Assembly (NCBI RefSeq): GCF_003814875.1
Contig: NZ_RKQF01000001.1
Coordinates: forward strand, 2,604,001 to 2,668,000
DNA length: 64,000 nt
Source: Streptomyces sp. Ag109_O5-1
Lineage (GTDB): Bacteria > Actinomycetota > Actinomycetes > Streptomycetales > Streptomycetaceae
Reading direction: 5' to 3'
The notes below the pieces were generated by a model. It was given only the letters and a program-made list of their open reading frames with translations, was not told the origin of the DNA and made no database searches. Within the stretch, counting starts at the first letter, position 1, and every line of letters starts with the position of its first letter. A program made the translations under genes and the position numbers. Below, piece after piece: positions 17,538 through 26,787 of the stretch.

Positions 17538-19198
17538 GACGCCAGCCCCTCGGCCAGCGGGCCCAGCGCCAGCGCCGGGAAGTAGGTCAGACCGGTGATG
17601 ATCAGGACCGCGCCGACCAGCAGGCCGGTGAACAGCGGCTTCTCGGTGCGCAGGGTGCCGGCCGTGGCCGGGACGGGCCGCTGCTCGGCGAGCGAGCCGG
17701 CCAGCGCCAGCACGAACACCATCGGCAGGAAGCGGCCGAACAGCATCGCGAGTCCGGTCATGGTGTTGTACCAGTCGGTGTTCGCGTTCAGACCGGCGAA
17801 CGCCGAGCCGTTGTTGTTCGCCGCCGAGGTGAAGGCGTACAGCACCTCGGAGAACCCGTGCGCACCCGAGTTCAGCATCGAGTGCGGCGGGGTCGGCAGG
17901 GCCATCGACGCGGCCGCGAAGACGAGCGCGAGCGCCGGGGTGATCAGGATGTAGATCGCCGACAGCTTGATCTCACGCGCACCGATCTTCTTGCCCAGGT
18001 ACTCGGGCGTACGGCCCACCATCAGACCGGCGATGAACACCGCGATGACCGCCATGATCAGGATGCCGTAGAGGCCGGAGCCGGTACCGCCGGGCGCGAT
18101 CTCGCCCAGCATCATGCTGAGCAGCGTGATCCCGCCGCCGAGGCCGGTGAAGGAGGAGTGGAAGGAGTCCACCGCACCCGTCGACGTCAAGGTGGTCGAC
18201 ACCGCGAAGATCGACGAGCCGCCGATACCGAAGCGGACCTCCTTGCCCTCGTACGCGCCGCCCGCGAGCTGGAGCGCCGGGCCGTGGTGGGCGAACTCCG
18301 TCCACATCATCAGCGCCACGAAGCCCAGCCAGATGGCGCCCATGGCGGCGAGGATCGCGTAGCCCTGCTTCACCGAGCCGACCATCACACCGAAGGTCCG
18401 GGTCAACGCGAACGGAATCAGCAGGATCAGGAAGATCTCGAACAGGTTCGTGAACGGGGTGGGGTTCTCGAAGGGGTGGGCGGAGTTGGCGTTGAAGTAA
18501 CCGCCGCCGTTCGTACCGAACTCCTTGATCGCCTCCTGCGAGGCGACCGCCCCGCCGTTCCACTGCTGCGAGCCGCCCATGAACTGGCCGACCTCGTGGA
18601 TCCCGGAGAAGTTCTGGATCGCACCACAGGCCACCAGGACGATCGCGGCGACGGCGGCGAACGGCACCAGGATACGGATCGTGCCGCGCACCAGGTCGGA
18701 CCAGAAGTTGCCGATCTCACCGGTGCGCGAGCGCGCGAACCCGCGCACGAGCGCGACCGCGACCGCGATACCGACGGCGGCGGAGACGAAGTTCTGCACG
18801 GCCAGACCGGCGGTCTGCACGACGTGACCCATGGTCTGCTCGCCGTAGTACGACTGCCAGTTCGTGTTCGTCACGAACGAGACGGCCGTGTTGAACGACT
18901 GCGCCGGATTGACCGAGGAGAAGCCGAGCGAGCCGGGCAGCACGCCCTGCAGCCGCTGCAGGAGATAGAGGAAGAGGACACCGACGAACGAGAAGGCGAG
19001 CACTCCGCGCAGATAGGCGGGCCAGCGCATCTCCGTGTCGGGATCGGCGCCGATGCCCCTGTAGATCCACCTCTCGACGCGCCAGTGCTTGTCGGAGGAG
19101 TAGACCTTGGCCATGTAGTTGCCGAAGGGTATGTAGCAGAGCGCCAGCGCGCCTATGAGCGCGGCGAGCTGGAGCACGGCGGCGGTTACGGGACCCAT
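17534..19198 (-). CDS. kdpA: K+-transporting ATPase subunit A
   Basis: A 554-aa channel-like subunit that selects K+ through four pseudo-repeats related to K+ channels. Selectivity-region segments include [38 protein letters not shown] and [20 protein letters not shown]. The end [13 protein letters not shown] is canonical. Ten membrane helices fit. The start ATG 19198 lies eight bases after the kdpF stop. Comparison with the relic at 8091-8660 shows which residues that fragment retains. Confidence 0.97.
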   Translation of the reverse strand: MGPVTAAVLQLAALIGALALCYIPFGNYMAKVYSSDKHWRVERWIYRGIGADPDTEMRWPAYLRGVLAFSFVGVLFLYLLQRLQGVLPGSLGFSSVNPAQSFNTAVSFVTNTNWQSYYGEQTMGHVVQTAGLAVQNFVSAAVGIAVAVALVRGFARSRTGEIGNFWSDLVRGTIRILVPFAAVAAIVLVACGAIQNFSGIHEVGQFMGGSQQWNGGAVASQEAIKEFGTNGGGYFNANSAHPFENPTPFTNLFEIFLILLIPFALTRTFGVMVGSVKQGYAILAAMGAIWLGFVALMMWTEFAHHGPALQLAGGAYEGKEVRFGIGGSSIFAVSTTLTSTGAVDSFHSSFTGLGGGITLLSMMLGEIAPGGTGSGLYGILIMAVIAVFIAGLMVGRTPEYLGKKIGAREIKLSAIYILITPALALVFAAASMALPTPPHSMLNSGAHGFSEVLYAFTSAANNNGSAFAGLNANTDWYNTMTGLAMLFGRFLPMVFVLALAGSLAEQRPVPATAGTLRTEKPLFTGLLVGAVLIITGLTYFPALALGPLAEGLAS

Positions 19199-19206
19199 GA
19201 CGTGTC

Positions 19207-19296
19207 TCAGAACCTCTCCGGGAAGATCAGGGCGAGGACGAGATAGCCCAGCAGGGCGACGGCCACGACCAGGCCGACGATGTTCTCGGCGGTCAC
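19207..19296 (-). CDS. kdpF: KdpF small membrane subunit (29 aa)
   Basis: A GTG start at 19296 opens a 29-residue peptide reading [19 protein letters not shown] and ending IFPERF. This is the standard KdpF composition of one helix followed by a FPExF end. KdpF sits at the KdpA-KdpB interface and stabilises the complex. Its GTG overlaps the TGA of a preceding small ORF (GTGA), and kdpA follows by eight bases. Confidence 0.88.
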   Translation of the reverse strand: MTAENIVGLVVAVALLGYLVLALIFPERF

Positions 19297-19376
19297 AGCT
19301 TCGTCACCCCCTTGGCGACGAGAGCCACCAGCGCGAAGCCCGCGAGCACGGTGACGACGAAGGCCAGATCGGCCAT
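19293..19376 (-). CDS. Small membrane peptide (27 aa) heading the kdp operon
   Basis: ATG 19376 follows AGGAG at ideal spacing and opens 27 residues: [20 protein letters not shown] followed by AKGVTKL. This is a single hydrophobic helix with a basic end, resembling KdpF but distinct. Its stop overlaps the GTG of kdpF (GTGA), so the two are translated together. It is the first gene after the putative KdpE site. It may be an extra single-helix subunit or regulator of the Kdp complex. No described function is known to me. Confidence 0.7.
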   Translation of the reverse strand: MADLAFVVTVLAGFALVALVAKGVTKL

Positions 19377-19455
19377 CGTGAACTCCTGGAGTGAGGTTCG
19401 AAACGGACTCGGACGGTTAGAGCAAACCGCCTCCCTGGCCGGAATCGACCGCCGT

Positions 19456-19502
19456 TGACGGCTCCCTTACGGCGACCCACACGGCTTTGACGGGACTCTT
19501 AC
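19456..19502 (-). promoter_or_regulatory. Putative KdpE operator before the kdp operon
   Basis: On the plus strand TGAC at 19456 and 19488 are each followed 11 bp later by TTAC (19467, 19499). The two pairs are 32 bp apart, and the 20-mers starting at 19455 and 19487 match at 17 positions. On the minus strand each reads GTAAG-N6-GTCAA. The site ends about 80 bp before the first ATG of the operon, where an OmpR-type activator would be expected. Confidence 0.65.
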
Positions 19503-19539
19503 GGCGGGACGATCACGCAGGTCGCAGCCGGTGCCGGAA

Positions 19540-21381
19540 TCAGAACAGGTGGAACCGCAGCCGGCAGATCACCGCGTCGGTCTCCCGGCGCACGGCATGC
19601 GCGACCACCGCGCCCCGCTGGTTCTGCAGCAGCCGCTGCCACAGCCGCCCGGGCTCCGCCTCAGGGATCAGCACGGTCACCCGGGTGGCCGGCTCGGTGG
19701 CGGCCGTCTCACGGACGTACGCGGCGATGGGGCGGCCCAGCGTGCGCCGCGCACAGCTCAGCCGTACCAGCGGCACCCCGGGGTCCCACTCCGCCCAGGC
19801 GCGCTCCAGGGCGTGTATCTGGGCCCGGTCCTCGGGATCGGGGTAGCAGACGGTCACCGCGCGGACCTCGTCACCGAGGGAGGCGGCCGCGGTCAGGGCC
19901 TCCGATGTCAGACGGGAGATCGACGAGACGGGGACGATCACCAGCGAGCGCTCGCGGTACGGGGTCTCGGGTATGCGGCCGAGGCCCAGGCGCTCGCTGA
20001 TCCTGCCGTAGGCCCGGTGGACGGTCTCGAAGGCGACGACGAGCAGCGGGAGCGTGATCACGATCAGCCATGCGCCCTCTTCGAATTTCGACGCGGCGAC
20101 GACGACGGTCGCCACGCCGGTGAGAAGGGCACCGGAGCCGTTGAGCAGCGCCTTGCCGCGCCATCCCCGGCCGCGTTCCAGCCGCCAGTGTCTGACCATG
20201 CCGACCTGGGCGATGGTGAAGCCGACGAAGACGCCGATCGCGAAGAGCGGCACCAGGGTGTTGGTGTCGCCGCCGGAGAACACCAGGAGCGCGGCCGAGA
20301 CCGCGGCCAGGGCGAGCACGCCGTGCCGGTGCACCTGACGGTCGGCCTTCAGGGCGAAGACGTGCGGTGCGTAGTTGTCGCGGGCGAGCAGTTTCAGCAG
20401 TACGGGCAGACCACCGAAGGAGGTGTTCGCGGACAGCGCGAGCAGGATCATGGTCGCGAACTGGATGACGTAGAAAGCCCAGTTGTGGCCGAGGGAGGCG
20501 TCCGCGAGCTGGGCGAGGACGGTGACGCCCTCGACCGGCTGGAGGTGGAATCGGCCGATGAGCACCGACAGGCCGATGAGCATCAGACCGAGTACGGCGC
20601 CGAGCGCCACCTCCGCCCGCTGGGCCCGCCTGACTCGGGAGCGGCGGAAGGAGGGCACCGCGTTGGCTATGGCCTCCACGCCCGTGAGCGCGGCACAACC
20701 AGAGGCGAAAGCTTTCAGCAGGAGCAGGGCGCCCACGGTGGAGGCGTTGTCCGCGACGACCGAGGCATGCCCGGCCGCGGTCGCCGTGCTCACCGGGTGG
20801 GAGCGGAACAGACCGACGACGATGAGCACGAAGATCGATCCGACGAACACGACGGTCGGCACGATGAACGCCTTCGCCGACTCCACGATCCCGCGCAGAT
20901 TGACGCCCGTGATCAGCGCCAGCACCACCAGACACAGCCACAGCCGGTCGTCGTACAACGCCGGGAAGGCGGACGTCAGCGCGGCCACGCCGGCGGTGAC
21001 GGCGACGGCCACGTTGAGGACGTAGTCCAGCACCAGCGAGGCCGCCGCGACCAGACTGGTCCGTGCACCCAGGTGCGTCCGCGCGACGGCGTACGAACCG
21101 CCGCCGTCCGGGAAGGCCGCGATGACCTGCCGGTACGAGGCGACCAGTACGGCCAGCAGGGCCGCGATGGCCAGGGTGACGGGCAGCGTGAAGCCGAGGC
21201 CGTGCGCACCGGCGGCGGCCAGCACCAGCACGATCGCCTCCGGCCCGTACGCCACGGACGCCATCGCGTCCAGCGACAGCGCGGCGAGGCCGGTGACGGC
21301 GGTCAGGCGGTGGCGCTCGCCGGTATCGGGCGGCTCCGCATCGGCGGGGACGGCGCCCGGCGCGGTGGTCAGGACGGTCAT
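19540..21381 (-). CDS. APC-superfamily permease, KimA-like potassium importer
   Basis: A 613-aa membrane protein with about 12 helices of the APC fold: LSLDAMASVAYGPEAIVLVL in helix 1, FPDGGGSYAVARTHLG, and a C-terminal soluble part of about 140 residues (VIVPVSSISRLTSEALTAA, VRAVTVCYPDPEDRAQ). This build matches the KimA/YdaO group, shown in Bacillus to import K+ with protons. Amino-acid permeases are the alternative. ATG 21381 has AAGGAG upstream. A GTCA-type 11-bp repeat lies about 130 bp upstream. Context beside Kdp and a KdpD-like kinase supports potassium. Confidence 0.85.
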   Translation of the reverse strand: MTVLTTAPGAVPADAEPPDTGERHRLTAVTGLAALSLDAMASVAYGPEAIVLVLAAAGAHGLGFTLPVTLAIAALLAVLVASYRQVIAAFPDGGGSYAVARTHLGARTSLVAAASLVLDYVLNVAVAVTAGVAALTSAFPALYDDRLWLCLVVLALITGVNLRGIVESAKAFIVPTVVFVGSIFVLIVVGLFRSHPVSTATAAGHASVVADNASTVGALLLLKAFASGCAALTGVEAIANAVPSFRRSRVRRAQRAEVALGAVLGLMLIGLSVLIGRFHLQPVEGVTVLAQLADASLGHNWAFYVIQFATMILLALSANTSFGGLPVLLKLLARDNYAPHVFALKADRQVHRHGVLALAAVSAALLVFSGGDTNTLVPLFAIGVFVGFTIAQVGMVRHWRLERGRGWRGKALLNGSGALLTGVATVVVAASKFEEGAWLIVITLPLLVVAFETVHRAYGRISERLGLGRIPETPYRERSLVIVPVSSISRLTSEALTAAASLGDEVRAVTVCYPDPEDRAQIHALERAWAEWDPGVPLVRLSCARRTLGRPIAAYVRETAATEPATRVTVLIPEAEPGRLWQRLLQNQRGAVVAHAVRRETDAVICRLRFHLF

Positions 21382-21511
21382 GGGTGCGCGCTCCTTCGTG
21401 GTTCGGCCGCGCACCAGGGCCCAGGGGTGCACGGTTGCCCCCAGGTTCTGTCCCTTTCCCGCGCCGTCCGGCTTTTCCTGGCGGCTTCTTCGCGCCCGAG
21501 CGGCCGAATCT

Positions 21512-21526
21512 GACGGGATCTTGACG
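21512..21526 (-). promoter_or_regulatory. Putative KdpE-type box before the KimA-like gene
   Basis: TGAC at 21512 and 21523 on the plus strand forms one 11-bp direct repeat, read on the minus strand as GTCAAGATCCC-GTCAG. Only one pair is present. It fits the half-site consensus of the kdp operator and lies about 130 bp before the KimA-like ATG. Confidence 0.45.
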
Positions 21527-21689
21527 GTCCGGGCTGCGGGCGGCCTGACTCGGCCGTCATCCGGGCGACGCACACACAGAACCGCTCGATGGGCGAGCGG
21601 ACGGGCCGGACGGTGCCGGGGAGGGAGCAGGAGACCGCCCGCGCCCTGTTCAAGGCTTCCGGTCTGGAATGAGCCCCGGGCCGGCTCGC

Positions 21690-22481
21690 TCAGGTGGCCG
21701 GTCCCGACGTGTCCAGGGCGGCGCCCGTCTGGTCGGCCAGGGTGGCCGCGACCAGCCGGGCCTGGAGCGGGGGTACGGGGCCCGGCCCCGGGGTGAGCAT
21801 GAAGCGGCCGAGGTAGCGGGTGTTGCCGTGGACGCGCAGCTCGATCCGGCCCTCGGGCCAGCCTTCGGCGTCCACGTCCCAGGTGCGCCTGCCGACCGTC
21901 ACGCTGCCGTCGTCCCGCAGCCGAGGCGGCTGTCCCAGCAGGGTGCCGTACTCGAAGCGGCAGGCGTCCAGGCCGAGCAGTTCGGTGAGTTCGCGGCGGA
22001 CCTCGTCGACCACGGTGTCCGCGTCGAGGGCCGCGACGCGGTGGATACGCGCGAGGTGTGCGGCGTCCGTGACTGTGATCACCTCCAGGCGGCGGGCCCG
22101 GGCGGCCAGTTGGGACACGATCAGGCCGACGGCCAGCAGCAGGACCGCCGTCGCGATGTCCGTCGAGGAGGTGATGCCGAAGGTCTCGTACGGCCGTGTG
22201 AGGAAGAAGTCGAACCAGGCTCCCGTCGACAACGCGGCCACCACACCTGCCGTACGACTGCCCAGCGCGGCCACCGCGACGACGACCACCACGAGGACCA
22301 GTGCGGCATTGGTGTGCGACACGCTCGCGCGGAAGGGGACCAGCGCGAGGCTCGCCAGGAAGGGGGCGAACAGTCCCGCCGCCAGGGCGAGCCGGTCCCG
22401 CAGGGGCCAGGTCCACGGCGTGGCCGGGGTTCCTCCCCCACGGTGCAGTTTCCAGGTACCGGTACCGGTCACTGTGCTCAT
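21690..22481 (-). CDS. DUF4118-type membrane protein with GAF-like domain (no kinase)
   Basis: A 263-aa protein with about four helices at residues ~28-125 (LALAAGLFAPFLASLALVPF; AALVLVVVVVAVAALG; TRPYETFGITSSTDIATAVL), resembling the DUF4118 sensor segment of KdpD. It ends in a ~130-residue soluble region like the GAF part of KdpD. There is no HisKA or ATPase domain. It follows the second KdpD with a TGATG overlap; AGGAGG in the end of that gene serves ATG 22481 (GTG 22484 is the alternative). It may be a separate sensory subunit for the upstream kinase. The role is inferred from coupling only. Confidence 0.78.
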   Translation of the reverse strand: MSTVTGTGTWKLHRGGGTPATPWTWPLRDRLALAAGLFAPFLASLALVPFRASVSHTNAALVLVVVVVAVAALGSRTAGVVAALSTGAWFDFFLTRPYETFGITSSTDIATAVLLLAVGLIVSQLAARARRLEVITVTDAAHLARIHRVAALDADTVVDEVRRELTELLGLDACRFEYGTLLGQPPRLRDDGSVTVGRRTWDVDAEGWPEGRIELRVHGNTRYLGRFMLTPGPGPVPPLQARLVAATLADQTGAALDTSGPAT

Positions 22482-24976
22482 CACGCACCTCCTGCGCTCT
22501 GCTCGGTCGGTACGGCGCTCAGGGCCCGGGGAGCGAACGGCAGCGACACCACCATCGTGAGGCCGCCGCCGGGTGTGTCCTCGGGGCCGAGGGTGCCGTT
22601 CATGGCTTCGGTCAGGCCGCGGGCGAGGGCGAGTCCGAGGCCGAGGCCGGTCGTGTTGTCGGTGTCACCGAGTCGCTGGAAGGGCTCGAAGAGACGATCC
22701 CGGCCCACTGCCGGCAGGCCGGGCCCCCGGTCCACGATCCGCAGCTCCACCCGGCCGGCCAGGGCGCTGGCGGTCACCAGCACCTTCTTGCCCGCCGGTG
22801 TGTGGCGGGCGGCGTTGCCGACCAGGTTGGCGATCACCCGTTCCAGCAGCGGCGGGTCGGCCAGCACCGCCGGGATCGCCTCCAGGTCCGCCACGTGCAC
22901 GTCGGGGACGTCCGTGAGTGCCATCGGGAGGACCTCTTCCAGTGAGGTGGCCCGGAGGTTCAGGGGCAGGACCCCCGCCTCCAGGCGGCTGAGGTCGAGG
23001 AGGTTCTCCACCAGCCGGTTGAGCTTGGCCATGGACTCGTCGGCGGTGGCGAGGAGTTCGTCCCGGTCCTCCGCGGAGAACTCGACGTCACGGCTGCGCA
23101 GCGAGGTGACCGCCGCCCAGCCCGCGGCGAGCGGGGTGCGCAGGTCGTGGCCGACGGCCCGCAGCAGTGCCGTACGCAGCCGGTCGGCGGCCTTGACCGG
23201 CTCCACCTCGGCGGCGGCCGCGGCGAGCCGGGCCCGTTCGACCGCGGAACCGACGTGCGCGGCGAACGCGGCCAGCACCCGCCGCTCGGACGACGAGAGT
23301 GTGCGGCCCCGCAGCGCCAGCCAGGCGCCGGGACCGGCGGGAACGGCCGTCACGCCCGTGTCCTCGGGCGGCTCGTCCACCAGCTCCACCGATTCCATGC
23401 CGAACGTCTCGCGGGTGCGCTCCAGCAGGGCGGGGATGGTCGCTTCCCCGCGCACGATGCTGCCGGCCAGGGACGACATGGTCTCCGCCTCGGCCGTCGC
23501 GCGGGCGGAGCGGCGTGACAGGCGGAGCGACCGGTCCACCACGGCGGCCACTATGGCGGCCACCACCGCGAACACCGCGAGGGCGAGCAGGGCGTTCGGA
23601 TCGTCGAGGGTGAAGGCGCCGATGGGCGGGATGAACCAGTAGTTGAGCAGCAGGGACGCCGTCACGGAGGCGATCACCGCCGAGGTGACCCCGCCTATGC
23701 AGGCCACGCCCACCACGGCGAGCAGGAACAGCAGGGCCTCGCTGGTCAGGTTCAGGGTCCCCCGCAGCTGGGCGAGGACGACCGTGAGCAGCACGGGCAG
23801 CACCAGGCCGGTCACCGGACCGGCGATCAGCCGGGCCGTGGACAGGGTGCGCCGCCGCGAGGGCAGGAGCGTGCCTCGGCCGGCGCGTTCATGGGTGACC
23901 CGGTGGACGTCGATGTCGCCGGACAGCTCGGTGACGGTCTCCCCCGTGCCGGGCCCGGTCAGGAACCGGGCCAGCCGACCGCGGCGGCTGGTGCCGAGGA
24001 CGAGCTGGGTGGCGTTCTCGGCGCGCGCGAACTCCACCAGGGCGGTGGCCACGTCGTCGCCGACCACCGAGTGGTAGCTGCCCCCGAGGTCCTCGACGAG
24101 CCGGCGCTGCCGGGCCAGCGAGGCGTGCGAGACGCCCGCCGCGAGCCCGTCGCTCCGGGCCACGTGCACGGCGAGCAGGTCACCGCCCGCCGACCGATCG
24201 GCGATGCGCGCGGCCCGTCGTACGAGTGTGCCGCCCTCCGGACCGCCGGTCAGGGCGACCACGACCCGCTCCCGGGTCTCCCACACCCTGCCGATGCCGT
24301 GCTGCGAGCGGTACTCCTGCAGTGCCTCGTCGACCCGGTCGGCCGTCCACAGCAGTGCCAACTGCCGCAGAGCGGTGAGGTTTCCGGGCCGGAAGTAGTT
24401 GGCCAGGGCCGCGTCGATCTTCTCGGGGGTGTAGATGTTGCCGTGCGCCATCCGGCGGCGCAGCCCGTCGGGGGGCATGTCCACCAGCTCGATCTGCTCG
24501 GCGCGCCGGACGACGTCGTCGGGCACCGTCTCGTGCTGCGGTACCCCGGTGATCTTCTCGACCACGTCGTTGAGGGACTCCAGGTGCTGGATGTTCAGCG
24601 CGGTGACGACGTCGATGCCGGCGTCGAGGAGCGCCTCGATGTCCTGCCAGCGTTTGGGGTTGCGGCCCTCTCCCGGGACGTTGCTGTGCGCGAACTCGTC
24701 GACGATCGCCACCTGGGGGCACCGGGCGAGCAGCGCGGCGAGGTCCATCTCCTCGAACCGTCCGCCGCGGTAGGTGCAGGACGTGCGGGAGACGGTCTCC
24801 AGGCCGTCGAGCATCGCCTCCGTGCGCGGCCGCCCGTGGCACTCCGCGAACCCCACCACCACGTCCGCCCCGCGAGCGGCGCGGCGCCGCCCCTCGTCGA
24901 GCATGCGGTAGGTCTTGCCGACTCCCGGGGCCGCCCCGAGGTAGACCTTCAGTCGTCCGGGCCGTACGTCACTCAT
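22481..24976 (-). CDS. Second KdpD-type sensor histidine kinase, no cognate regulator adjacent
   Basis: An 831-aa paralogue of KdpD with the same order: Walker A GAAPGVGKTY (14-23), VDEFAHSNVPGEGRNPKRWQ, a USP-like domain at ~238-365, four DUF4118 helices at ~385-482, a GAF-like region, HisKA with H610 in AVGHDLRTPL, and HATPase with NLVGNAARHTPAGKKV and GLGLGLALARGL. It looks catalytically complete. No response regulator gene adjoins it. It is followed by a coupled DUF4118 protein and a KimA-like importer. It may signal to KdpE or to a distant regulator. A direct-repeat box lies 130 bp upstream. Its ribosome site is weak. Confidence 0.93.
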   Translation of the reverse strand: MSDVRPGRLKVYLGAAPGVGKTYRMLDEGRRRAARGADVVVGFAECHGRPRTEAMLDGLETVSRTSCTYRGGRFEEMDLAALLARCPQVAIVDEFAHSNVPGEGRNPKRWQDIEALLDAGIDVVTALNIQHLESLNDVVEKITGVPQHETVPDDVVRRAEQIELVDMPPDGLRRRMAHGNIYTPEKIDAALANYFRPGNLTALRQLALLWTADRVDEALQEYRSQHGIGRVWETRERVVVALTGGPEGGTLVRRAARIADRSAGGDLLAVHVARSDGLAAGVSHASLARQRRLVEDLGGSYHSVVGDDVATALVEFARAENATQLVLGTSRRGRLARFLTGPGTGETVTELSGDIDVHRVTHERAGRGTLLPSRRRTLSTARLIAGPVTGLVLPVLLTVVLAQLRGTLNLTSEALLFLLAVVGVACIGGVTSAVIASVTASLLLNYWFIPPIGAFTLDDPNALLALAVFAVVAAIVAAVVDRSLRLSRRSARATAEAETMSSLAGSIVRGEATIPALLERTRETFGMESVELVDEPPEDTGVTAVPAGPGAWLALRGRTLSSSERRVLAAFAAHVGSAVERARLAAAAAEVEPVKAADRLRTALLRAVGHDLRTPLAAGWAAVTSLRSRDVEFSAEDRDELLATADESMAKLNRLVENLLDLSRLEAGVLPLNLRATSLEEVLPMALTDVPDVHVADLEAIPAVLADPPLLERVIANLVGNAARHTPAGKKVLVTASALAGRVELRIVDRGPGLPAVGRDRLFEPFQRLGDTDNTTGLGLGLALARGLTEAMNGTLGPEDTPGGGLTMVVSLPFAPRALSAVPTEQSAGGA

Positions 24977-25105
24977 CGCCGCCGACGCGCTCCGCTCACT
25001 GGATCAACTCCCCTGACCACAGGGGTCTCTCCCTCCCAAGGAAGCCCCCTAGCGGGCCGGTCGGCGCGGTTGTTAGCGCTTCCTTGGCGGCGTTCCCGGG
25101 GACCT

Positions 25106-25120
25106 TGACACTGTCTTGAC
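25106..25120. promoter_or_regulatory. Putative KdpE-type box between the second kdpD and the antiporter
   Basis: TGAC at 25106 and 25117 on the plus strand gives an 11-bp direct repeat (minus strand GTCAAGACAGT-GTCAAGG). A degraded pair (TTAG 25073, TTGG 25084) lies 33 bp to the left. It sits in the divergent region between the second KdpD-type kinase (from 24976, minus) and the CPA1 antiporter (from 25213, plus). Confidence 0.45.
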
Positions 25121-25212
25121 GTGAGCCGGCCCGATAGGGTGGGAACAGGTGTGCCGGGAAGTCTGGTCGGCCGGGAGCCATGGTGGCTCCTGTTGGGCCC
25201 CAGGGGGACGGC

Positions 25213-26787
25213 ATGCGCAGCGTCGGAACGGTTCTCGCCCTCGTGGTACTGGCCACGGTGGTCGCCACTTTCGCCCGCCGTTGGCGCATCCCGGCCCCCT
25301 CCCTGCTGGTCGTCGCCGGTCTCGCGGTGGCCCTGCTGCCGGGCACCCCGCAGATCGAGATCAGCCCCGAGATCATCGGTCTGGTCGTGCTGCCGCCGCT
25401 GCTGTACGCGAGCGCGGAGGACATGCCCTGGCGCGAGCTGCGCGCGGTGTGGAAGCCGGTCGGGATCCTCGCCATAGGGCTGGTGCTCGCCTCGGCCGCC
25501 GCCGTGAGCGCGGTCGCGGTGTGGGTGACGCCCCTGTCCTGGCGGATGGCGTTCGTGCTGGGGGCGGTCCTGGCCAGCACCGACCCGGTGGCGGTCACCG
25601 CGCTGGGGCGGCGGCTCTCGCTGCCGCCGAGGGTGCAGGTGCTCGTCCAGGCGGAGAGCCTGTTCAACGACGCGACCTCCCTGGTGCTGGTCCGGGTGGC
25701 GGCCGGGATCGCGGTGGCCTCCGCGGCAGCCGACTGGGGTGCGGCGGGCGGCCAGTTCCTCGTGCTGGCCGGTGGCGGCACCCTGATCGGCGCCGCGGTG
25801 GCCGGAGTGATCACCCTGATCCGGCGGCGCACCGAGGACCCGGTGCTGGAGACGGTGATCGCCCTGGTCACCCCGTACGCCGCCTATCTCCTGGCCGAGG
25901 CGGCGCACACCTCCGGCGTGACCTCGTGCGTGGTCGCGGGCGTGGTCCTCGGCGGCCGCGGCGACCGCCTCACCAACGCCCGCATAAGACTCCAGCTGCA
26001 CGCGGTCTACGGCACGGTGGTGTTCCTGCTGGAGAGCGTGGTGTTCTCCCTCATCGGCCTGGCACTGCCCGCGGAGGTGCGGGCCCTGGCCGACGGCGAC
26101 CGGGCGTGGCCCCTGTACGCCCTCGCGGTGGCCGGCACGCTCATCGCCGTACGGCTGCTGTGGATCGCTCCGCTGTCGGCGGTCGTGCAGCGCAGGGGCG
26201 CGCTGGGCCGTATGAACTGGCGGGTGCCGATGGTGCTGACCTGGGCGGGCACCCGGGGCGTGATGCCGCTGGCCGCCGCCCTGTCCATCCCGGAGATCGC
26301 GAAGGACGGGACCGCCCTGGCGGACCGGCCGCTCGTCCTCGTGCTGACCACCTCGGTCGTGGTCGTCACCCTGGTCGTGCAGGGCTTCACCCTGGCCCCG
26401 GTCGTCCGCCGCTCCGGCATCGCGCTGGAGCCCGCCCACACCGAGCGCGAGGAGGTCGAGGCCCGCTCCCGTCTCGCCCACGCCGGTCTGGGCCGCCTGG
26501 AGGAGCTCGCGGAGCTGGAGGCAGTACCCGAGATCGTCCTCGACCGGCTCCGCCGGGGCCTGACCGCCCGCCTCGAAGACGCCCGCGACCGCCTCGCCGA
26601 CACCGACGGCACCGCCACGCCGACCGAGTCGGCCGACCTGGTCTACCGCCAGCTGCGCCGCGACCTGATAGCCGTGGAGACGACGGAACTGCAGCGCCTG
26701 TACGACACCCACCGCATCAGCGACACCACCCGCCGCCGGCTGCAACGCTCCCTGGACCTCGAAGAGACCCGGCTGACGGACGCCTGA
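25213..26787 (+). CDS. Na+/H+ antiporter, CPA1 (NhaP-type) family
   Basis: A 524-aa protein with about 12 helices exchanging Na+ or K+ for protons. Family residues are ASTDPVAVTALGRRL (D124) and the ion-binding ND motif in AESLFNDATSLVL (N152, D153), followed by WAGTRGVMPLAAALSI, a conserved CPA1 segment. The last ~120 residues form a charged helical cytoplasmic tail. ATG 25213 has AGGGGG upstream; ATG 25180 is an alternative with a cramped site. It is divergent from the second KdpD-type kinase and shares its intergenic direct-repeat box, consistent with monovalent cation balance. The ion specificity cannot be read from sequence. Confidence 0.92.
   Translation: MRSVGTVLALVVLATVVATFARRWRIPAPSLLVVAGLAVALLPGTPQIEISPEIIGLVVLPPLLYASAEDMPWRELRAVWKPVGILAIGLVLASAAAVSAVAVWVTPLSWRMAFVLGAVLASTDPVAVTALGRRLSLPPRVQVLVQAESLFNDATSLVLVRVAAGIAVASAAADWGAAGGQFLVLAGGGTLIGAAVAGVITLIRRRTEDPVLETVIALVTPYAAYLLAEAAHTSGVTSCVVAGVVLGGRGDRLTNARIRLQLHAVYGTVVFLLESVVFSLIGLALPAEVRALADGDRAWPLYALAVAGTLIAVRLLWIAPLSAVVQRRGALGRMNWRVPMVLTWAGTRGVMPLAAALSIPEIAKDGTALADRPLVLVLTTSVVVVTLVVQGFTLAPVVRRSGIALEPAHTEREEVEARSRLAHAGLGRLEELAELEAVPEIVLDRLRRGLTARLEDARDRLADTDGTATPTESADLVYRQLRRDLIAVETTELQRLYDTHRISDTTRRRLQRSLDLEETRLTDA

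Noticed and set aside
16131..19246. Plus-strand frames opposite kdpB and kdpA
   Set aside because: Antisense shadows of strongly supported subunits.
19540..22488. One 982-aa minus-strand protein joining the DUF4118 region and the KimA-like permease
   Set aside because: The part upstream of 21381 is in the wrong frame for the DUF4118 protein and reads as Arg-rich text. A good ribosome site precedes ATG 21381.
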